61,467 nucleotides of DNA from positions 1 through 61,467 of the forward strand of contig DATMJI010000035.1 of the NCBI GenBank assembly GCA_035553895.1. Reading direction: 5' to 3'. Below, one piece after another: positions 56,284-61,467 of this stretch. This stretch comes from JADDRA01 sp035553895. GTDB lineage: Bacteria; Actinomycetota; Acidimicrobiia; Acidimicrobiales; CADCSY01. A model generated the notes under the pieces. That model did not search any database. It saw only the letters and a program-made list of their open reading frames with translations, and was not told where the DNA came from. How positions within the stretch are numbered: position 1 is the first letter of the stretch; each line of letters opens with the position of its first letter. The position numbers were made by a program, and so were the translations under genes.

Positions 56284-57780
56284 ATGCCCTTCGACTCTCC
56301 ATCGCTCGACTACCACGCCTTCGCCCCGGAGATCGTCCTCGTCGCCACCCTGGTCGTCCTGCTCTTCGTCGATCTGGTCTTCGAGGAGCGGGCCCGGTGG
56401 GCCACCTCCACCGTCGCCGGCGTGGGGCTGCTGGCCAGCGTGGTGCCCGTGCTCACCCTGGCCGTCGACGGGGCCGACCGCGGGCTCTTCGACGGCGCCT
56501 ACGTCGTCGACAATTTCGCCCTCGTGCTCAAGGCCCTGTTCCTGGCCGCGGGGTACGTGACCGTGCTCATCAGCACCGACTACATCGGCGACGGCGACTA
56601 CTACGAGGGCGAGTACTACTTCATGCTGGTGTCGTCGCTGCTGGGCATGACCTTGATGGCGTCGTCGCGCGACCTCATCAGCATCTTCGTCTCCCTCGAG
56701 CTCCTCTCCATCCCCGCCTACCTGCTGGCCGGCTGGCGCAAGCGGGACCTGCGGGGCAACGAGGCGTCGCTCAAGTACTACCTGCTCGGGGTCTTCGCCT
56801 CGGCGGTGATGCTCTACGGGATGTCGCTGGTCTTCGGGGTGACCGGGTCCACCGTGCTCGTCGAGATCGGTGACGTCCTGGCCGGTGGCATCGGCGCGGC
56901 ACCGCTGGTGACGGTGGGGATCGTCTTCATCGTCGTCGGCTTCGCCTTCAAGGTGTCGGCCGTCCCCTTCCACGCCTGGGCCCCCGACACCTACGAGGGG
57001 GCCCCGACCCCCATCACCGCCTTCCTGTCGGTTGCCTCCAAAGCGGCCGGCTTCGTCGCCCTGGTGCAGCTCGTCTTCATCGCCTTCCTCGGGCGCGACG
57101 ACGTGTGGGCCCCGATGTTCTGGCTGCTGGCCGCCGTCACCATGACGGTCGGCAACCTCATCGCCCTGCGCCAGACCAACGTGGTGCGCCTGCTCGCCTA
57201 CTCCTCGGTCGCCCAGGCCGGCTTCATGCTGGCGCCCTTCGCCGTGGCCGCAGACATCCCGGTCGATCGGGGCGGTGTCGCGGCCGCCACCGGCGCTGTG
57301 ATCACCTACCTGCTCATCTACGCCGCCATGAACCTGGGTGCCTTCGCCGTGGTCATGGCCGTGGCCCGCCGGACCCGCTCGGCCGAGCTCGGCTCGCTGG
57401 CCGGGCTGTTCTCCTACGCGCCCGGCCTGGCCGTGCTCATGTCCGTCTTCTTCTTCGCCCTGGCCGGCATCCCCCCGCTGGCTGGCTGGTACGCCAAGTT
57501 CGTGGTGTTCAAGGTCCTGCTCGACGCCGGCAACGCCGCCGCCGTCACCCTCGGGGTCATCGCCGCCGTCAACTCGGTGATCGCCCTGTTCTACTACGCC
57601 TCGGTGGCCCGGCACATGCTGCTCGACCCGGCCGCGGGCACGGACACCAGCCGGGTGCGCGTCCCCGCTTCGCTGGGAGCGGCCCTCGGCCTGTGCGCCC
57701 TGGCCACCCTGGCTTTCGGGGTCCTCCCCGGCCTCATCGCCGAGCTGGGCGACGTCGCCCTCTTCGGCCTCCTCCCCTGA
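56284..57780 (+). CDS. nuoN: NADH-quinone oxidoreductase subunit N
   Basis: The 498-residue subunit has IFVSLELLSIPAYLLAGWRK, EASLKYYLLGVFASAVMLYG, AVPFHAWAPDTYEGAPTPIT and VVRLLAYSSVAQAGFMLAP. It is the last nuo gene of the operon. The MidA-type methyltransferase gene follows after 37 bases on the same strand. Confidence 0.95.
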   Translation: MPFDSPSLDYHAFAPEIVLVATLVVLLFVDLVFEERARWATSTVAGVGLLASVVPVLTLAVDGADRGLFDGAYVVDNFALVLKALFLAAGYVTVLISTDYIGDGDYYEGEYYFMLVSSLLGMTLMASSRDLISIFVSLELLSIPAYLLAGWRKRDLRGNEASLKYYLLGVFASAVMLYGMSLVFGVTGSTVLVEIGDVLAGGIGAAPLVTVGIVFIVVGFAFKVSAVPFHAWAPDTYEGAPTPITAFLSVASKAAGFVALVQLVFIAFLGRDDVWAPMFWLLAAVTMTVGNLIALRQTNVVRLLAYSSVAQAGFMLAPFAVAADIPVDRGGVAAATGAVITYLLIYAAMNLGAFAVVMAVARRTRSAELGSLAGLFSYAPGLAVLMSVFFFALAGIPPLAGWYAKFVVFKVLLDAGNAAAVTLGVIAAVNSVIALFYYASVARHMLLDPAAGTDTSRVRVPASLGAALGLCALATLAFGVLPGLIAELGDVALFGLLP

Positions 57781-57817
57781 GCGACACCCCCGCCTCCCCC
57801 CTTTCGTTCTTTGTCGG

Positions 57818-59038
57818 ATGAGCAGTGCGACGCCCGAGCGAGCCGACAAGGAACGGGAGGGGGTGCCGGTCGACGAGTTCCTGGACGAGGCGCTGTACGG
57901 GCCGGCGGGCTTCTACACCAGGGGCGGCGGTGCCGGCCGCCGGGGTGACTTCCTAACCAGTCCCGAAATCGGCGGCCTGTTCGGCGCGGTAGTGGCCCGC
58001 GCCCTCGACGCCACCTGGGACGACCTGGGCCGTCCCGACCCCTTCACGGTGGTCGAAGCAGGAGCCGGGCGGGGGGCTTTGGCCCGGTCGGTCCTGGACA
58101 GCGCCCCGGCGTGCGCCGGGGCGCTGCGGTACTGGTGCGTCGAACGTTCGCCGGTGCTGCGCCGCCTGGCCGGGGAGGTGGCGGGCACCCGGGCCGCCGG
58201 CCGCTTCCCGGCCGGGCCCCTCACCGGCGTGGTGGTGGCCAACGAGCTGCTGGACAACCTGGGCTTCCGCCTCCTCGAACGCCGGCCCGGCGGCTGGGCC
58301 GAGGTGCTGGTCGCCGGAGGCGGCTCCGAGGTGGTGGTTCCGGCCCTGCCCGAGGCCGCCGAGCGGGCCGCGGTCCTGGCCCCCGAGGCCGACGCCGGGG
58401 CCCGGATCCCGCTCCAGGACCGGGCCGCCTCCTGGCTGGCCGCGGCCCTGGCCGCCCTCCAGCGGGGGAAGCTGGTGGTCGTGGACTACGCCGACGTGAC
58501 CCCCTCGCTGGCCCGGCGCCCGTGGCGGGACTGGGTGCGGACCTACCGGGGCCAGCAGCGGGGCGGCCACCCCTGGGCCGACCCGGGGAGCCACGACGTC
58601 ACCTGCGAGGTGGCGGTCGACCAGTTGGCCGCCGTGCGCCCACCGGACCGGGACCGCAGCCAGGCCGAGTGGCTGGCCGCCCACGGTGTGGACGACCTGG
58701 TGGCCGAGGCCCGGGCCACCTGGCACGAGCGGGCCCAGGTCGGCGACCTGGCCGCCCTGGCCGCCCGCAGCCGGGTGGGGGAGGCGGCCGCCCTCTGCGA
58801 CCCGGCCGGCCTGGGCGCCTTCCGCGTCCTCGAGTGGGACGTCCCCGCCCCGGCATCCCTGCGAACTGGTGGCAGAAGCGGGGCCGGTTCGGCCCCGCAT
58901 CTGCCACCAATTGGCCGAAGGGGGGAGGGAGCCACCGGGGCGGGCGCCCCGGCATCCCTGCGAACTGGTGGTAGAAGCGGGGCCGGTTCGGCCCCGCATC
59001 TACCACCAATTGGCCCGCGGGGGGAGGGAGCGAGGTGA
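57818..59038 (+). CDS. MidA/NDUFAF7-family SAM-dependent methyltransferase
   Basis: The 406-residue protein begins with VPVDEFLDEALYGPAGFYTR and GDFLTSPEIGGLFGAVVARA, typical of the MidA (DUF185) family. EAGAGRGALARSVL is the SAM loop and VVANELLDNLGFRLLE the family's NELLD motif. The mitochondrial member NDUFAF7 dimethylates an arginine of NDUFS2 (the NuoD homologue) during complex I assembly. Its place directly after nuoN fits that role. The last 65 residues are a two-copy 33-residue repeat encoded by palindromic DNA and lack any resemblance to the family, so they are an added tail. Confidence 0.88.
   Translation: MSSATPERADKEREGVPVDEFLDEALYGPAGFYTRGGGAGRRGDFLTSPEIGGLFGAVVARALDATWDDLGRPDPFTVVEAGAGRGALARSVLDSAPACAGALRYWCVERSPVLRRLAGEVAGTRAAGRFPAGPLTGVVVANELLDNLGFRLLERRPGGWAEVLVAGGGSEVVVPALPEAAERAAVLAPEADAGARIPLQDRAASWLAAALAALQRGKLVVVDYADVTPSLARRPWRDWVRTYRGQQRGGHPWADPGSHDVTCEVAVDQLAAVRPPDRDRSQAEWLAAHGVDDLVAEARATWHERAQVGDLAALAARSRVGEAAALCDPAGLGAFRVLEWDVPAPASLRTGGRSGAGSAPHLPPIGRRGEGATGAGAPASLRTGGRSGAGSAPHLPPIGPRGEGAR
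58852..59034. repeat. Two tandem palindromic elements (99-bp unit) inside the 3' end of the methyltransferase gene
   Basis: The first hairpin has arms 58864-58886 and 58890-58912, the second 58963-58985 and 58989-59011, each with loop GTT and the core GCGGGGCCG/CGGCCCCGC. The copies differ at one stem position in both arms (GGCAG/CTGCC against GGTAG/CTACC), a paired change that keeps the stem. The 99-base unit is a multiple of three and is translated as PASLRTGGRSGAGSAPHLPP repeats. Confidence 0.82.
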
Positions 59039-60483
59039 GTACGCGGGCGGCGGCGGTGCTGGTGTTCTGCACCTCGGCGGCGGTGCTGGTGATCGAGATC
59101 CTGGCCGGGCGCCTGGTGGCGCCCTACGTCGGGGTGTCGATCGAGACCTTCACCGGGGTCATCGGCACCATCCTGGCCGGCATCGCCCTCGGCAGCGCCG
59201 CCGGCGGGCGCCTGGCCGACCGCTACGACGCCCGGCGGCTGGTGGGTCCGGCCGTCGCGGCCGGTGGCCTCGCCGCCCTGGTGTCGCTGCCGGTCGTGTC
59301 GGCGGTCGGGCCGGTGGTGCGCGGCGGTGGGCCGGCGGCCATCGTCGCCCTGGCCGGTGGCGCCTTCTTCCTCCCGGCGGCGGTGCTCAGCGCCGTCGGC
59401 CCCATGGCCGCCCAGCTGCGCCTGGCCAGCCTGGCCGAAACCGGCTCCGTGGTCGGTGGCCTCTCGGCGGCCGGGACCGCCGGCGCCCTCTTCGGCACCT
59501 TCGTGACCGGCTTCGTGCTGGTGGCCACCGTTCCCACCCGCCCCCTGGTGGTGGCCCTCGGTGTCGCCCTGGTGGTGGCCGGAGCGGGCCTGTGGTGGCG
59601 GTTGGGTACCACCCGGGTGCCGACGGCGGGCCTGTCGGTGGTCCTGGTCGCCGCCACCGGCCTCTCGCTGGCCGTGCCCGGCCCGTGCGGGGAACACACC
59701 GTCTACTACTGCGCTCGCGTCGAGGTCGACCCGTCCCGGCCCTCGGGCCGGGTCCTGATCCTCGACACGCTGCGCCACAGCTACGTCGACCTCGAGGACC
59801 CTACCTACCTGGAGTTCCGCTATGTGCGGCTCTTCGCCGACATGGTCGAGCTCCAGCTCGGGGGTGATCGAGCCGTCGACGCCCTGCACCTGGGGGGTGG
59901 GGGATTCAGCTTCCCCCGCTACCTGGCTACCACCCGGCCGGGCTCCACCAGCCTGGTCCTGGAGATCGACGGTGGGTTGGTCGACCTGGCCCGGGACGAG
60001 CTCGGCCTGCGTACCGGCGACGACCTGGCGGTGCGGGTGGGCGACGCCCGTACCGCCCTGGCCGAGTTGGCGGATGACCGCTACGACGTGGTGGTAGGCG
60101 ACGCCTTCGGCAGCTTGTCGGTGCCCTGGCACCTGGCCACCCGGGAGGTGGCGGCCGAGATCACGCGGGTCCTGCGGCCCGGGGGCGTCTACCTGGCCAA
60201 CGTCATCGACGGTGGCCCGAACCGCCTGGTCCGGGCCGAGGTGGCCACCCTCGCCGCCGAGTTCGCCAACGTGGCCGTCGTCGTCCCGCCGGCCGGGACG
60301 GGCGATGCTCCCGCCAACTACGTCCTCGTGGCCTCCTCCGGCCCGATCACCTCGGCCCTCGCCGCCTACGACGCCACCGACGGCGTCGCCCTCACCGGAG
60401 CCGAAGTGGACGCCTTCGTCGACGGTGCCCGGCCCCTCACCGACGACTTCGCCCCGGCCGACCAGCTCCTCACCCGGGGCTGA
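59035..60483 (+). CDS. Membrane-fused spermidine synthase-like protein
   Basis: The 482-residue product has an N-terminal membrane half (about six to seven helices, residues 5-220; VLVIEILAGRLVAPYVGVSI, GIALGSAAGGRLADRYDARR) and a C-terminal spermidine-synthase-like Rossmann domain (ALHLGGGGFSFPRYLATTRP, VLEIDGGLVDLARDELGL, YDVVVGDAFGSLSVPWHLAT). Such fused proteins are common in actinobacteria; true polyamine synthesis is unproven. The GTG start overlaps the methyltransferase stop as GTGA. Confidence 0.82.
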   Translation: MSTRAAAVLVFCTSAAVLVIEILAGRLVAPYVGVSIETFTGVIGTILAGIALGSAAGGRLADRYDARRLVGPAVAAGGLAALVSLPVVSAVGPVVRGGGPAAIVALAGGAFFLPAAVLSAVGPMAAQLRLASLAETGSVVGGLSAAGTAGALFGTFVTGFVLVATVPTRPLVVALGVALVVAGAGLWWRLGTTRVPTAGLSVVLVAATGLSLAVPGPCGEHTVYYCARVEVDPSRPSGRVLILDTLRHSYVDLEDPTYLEFRYVRLFADMVELQLGGDRAVDALHLGGGGFSFPRYLATTRPGSTSLVLEIDGGLVDLARDELGLRTGDDLAVRVGDARTALAELADDRYDVVVGDAFGSLSVPWHLATREVAAEITRVLRPGGVYLANVIDGGPNRLVRAEVATLAAEFANVAVVVPPAGTGDAPANYVLVASSGPITSALAAYDATDGVALTGAEVDAFVDGARPLTDDFAPADQLLTRG

Positions 60484-60523
60484 GCGGGCGGACGGGACCA
60501 GCCGGCGGCGGCCGGGCCAGGAC

Positions 60524-60529
60524 TACCCT
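60524..60529 (+). promoter_or_regulatory. Predicted -10 box (TACCCT) of acs
   Basis: TACCCT ends eight bases before ATG 60538 and no ribosome-binding site is seen (ACCCCCC precedes the ATG), consistent with a near-leaderless transcript. Confidence 0.45.
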
Positions 60530-60537
60530 CACCCCCC

Positions 60538-61467
60538 ATGGTCTCTGAGCGCCGTGACAACCCCGCCATCGAGGTCTATGCCAGCGAGAGCCGGCGGTTC
60601 CCCCCCTCGGACGCCCTGCGGGCCTACGCCCAGATCACCGGGACCGAGGTCTACGACGAGGCGGCCGCCGACCACGAGGGCTTCTGGGCCCGCCAAGCGG
60701 CGGAGCTGCTGAGCTGGCGCAGCGAGTGGCACACCATCTGCGACTGGAAGCCGCCCTTCGTCCAGTGGTTCGTCGAGGGCACCCTCAACGCCGCCGAGAA
60801 CTGCCTCGACCGCCATCTGGCGGCGGGCCTGGGCGACAAGGTGGCCTACCACTGGGAGGGCGAGCCGGGGGACACCCGCACCATCACCTACGCCGACCTC
60901 CACGCCGAGGTGTGCCGCTTCGCCAACGTGTTGAAGCACCTCGGGGTAGCCAAGGGCGACCGGGTGGCCATCTACCTGCCCATGATCCCCGAGCTCCCCG
61001 TGGCCATGCTTGCCTGCGCCCGCATCGGCGCTCCCCACACCGTGGTCTTCGGCGGCTTCTCGGCCGAGTCCCTCGCCGGGCGCATCGTCGATGCCGACGC
61101 CAAGGTGCTGGTGACCGCCGACGGGGGCTGGCGCCGGGGCCAGGCCGTCCCGCTCAAGGACAACGCCGACGCCGCTGTGGCCACCACGCCCTCCATCGAC
61201 CACGTGGTCGTCGTGCGCCGCACCGGGGAGCCGGTGACCATGGCCGAGGGGCGCGACCAGTGGTACCACGACCTCATGGTGACGGTGTCGGCCGACTGCC
61301 CGGCCGAGGCCATGGGTGCCGAGGACCTGCTCTACCTGCTCTACACGTCGGGGACGACGGCCACGCCCAAGGGGATCATGCACACCACCGGTGGCTACCT
61401 GACCCAGGTGGCCTTCACCCACCGCTACGTCTTCGACCTCCACGCCCACACCGACGTCTACTGGTGC
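60538..61467 (+). CDS. acsA: Acetyl-CoA synthetase, 3' end beyond the window
   Basis: The first 310 residues of an AMP-forming acyl-CoA synthetase are visible. ERRDNPAIEVYAS opens the protein, then FWARQAAELLSW, DWKPPFVQWFVEGTLNAAEN, DRVAIYLPMIPELPVAMLAC and GAPHTVVFGGFSAESLAGRI match acetyl-CoA synthetases. The phosphate loop YTSGTTATPKG has threonine where lysine or arginine is more common. The enzyme activates acetate to acetyl-CoA with ATP. The C-terminal half, with the lysine acetylation site, lies outside the window. Confidence 0.92.
   Translation, partial: MVSERRDNPAIEVYASESRRFPPSDALRAYAQITGTEVYDEAAADHEGFWARQAAELLSWRSEWHTICDWKPPFVQWFVEGTLNAAENCLDRHLAAGLGDKVAYHWEGEPGDTRTITYADLHAEVCRFANVLKHLGVAKGDRVAIYLPMIPELPVAMLACARIGAPHTVVFGGFSAESLAGRIVDADAKVLVTADGGWRRGQAVPLKDNADAAVATTPSIDHVVVVRRTGEPVTMAEGRDQWYHDLMVTVSADCPAEAMGAEDLLYLLYTSGTTATPKGIMHTTGGYLTQVAFTHRYVFDLHAHTDVYWC

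Overview
The window is uniformly very GC-rich. Start codons are often GTG, neighbouring genes are often joined by 4-base ATGA/GTGA overlaps, and several genes carry a TAnnnT box 8-10 bases before the start codon (near-leaderless transcripts). GAF-ANTAR and STAS regulators, a DivIVA protein and the trigger factor-ClpP-ClpX order point to an actinobacterium, most likely of the Acidimicrobiia lineage. The lineage is inferred from overall character, not from a marker tree.

Layout. 1-2000: a truncated GAF-ANTAR protein and three STAS proteins. 2083-13074 (minus strand): a tightly coupled operon that encodes the full route to ADP-D-glycero-beta-D-manno-heptose (GmhA, bifunctional HldE, and GmhB fused behind a family 2 glycosyltransferase), with two heptosyltransferase-like GT9 proteins, two further glycosyltransferases, an SDR oxidoreductase and a NodU-type carbamoyltransferase; a separate GT2 lies upstream. 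13085-22200: Hsp20, a small lipoprotein set among palindromic repeats, NAD salvage (pncA-pncB), an SLH-domain surface protein, an M52-like protein without its metal ligands, a membrane-anchored tyrosine phosphatase-like protein, a rifampin-phosphotransferase-like enzyme and a remnant of a biotin ligase. 22184-26929: a TPR protein, a NifU-domain protein, a LuxR/TPR regulator and a methyltransferase. 26946-31329: tRNA-Gly, tRNA-Pro, tig-clpP-clpX and an alanine-rich repeat protein. 31283-37792: folC and an isolated nuoL-nuoM-nuoN trio. 37967-39765: a FecR-like membrane protein and a DivIVA protein. 39939-44164 (minus strand): a nucleotide-sugar cluster with two C-methyltransferases, an epimerase/dehydratase and a RfbF-type cytidylyltransferase. 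44445-46372: a response regulator and, tail to tail with it, a histidine kinase broken by one in-frame TGA. 46646-57780: nuoABCD-HIJKLMN with no nuoEFG. 57818-61467: a MidA/NDUFAF7-type methyltransferase, a membrane-fused spermidine synthase-like protein and the start of acetyl-CoA synthetase.

How the genes fit together. The heptose operon probably builds a heptose-containing, possibly carbamoylated, surface glycan in an organism not expected to have LPS; the SLH protein is a conceivable surface partner. The nuo operon codes for an 11-subunit complex I core without the NADH-input module in the cluster, and it is followed directly by midA. The mitochondrial MidA homologue methylates an arginine of the NuoD homologue, and that arginine is present here. 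A second nuoLMN set lies 9 kb upstream. No rRNA, CRISPR array, insertion sequence or prophage was seen.
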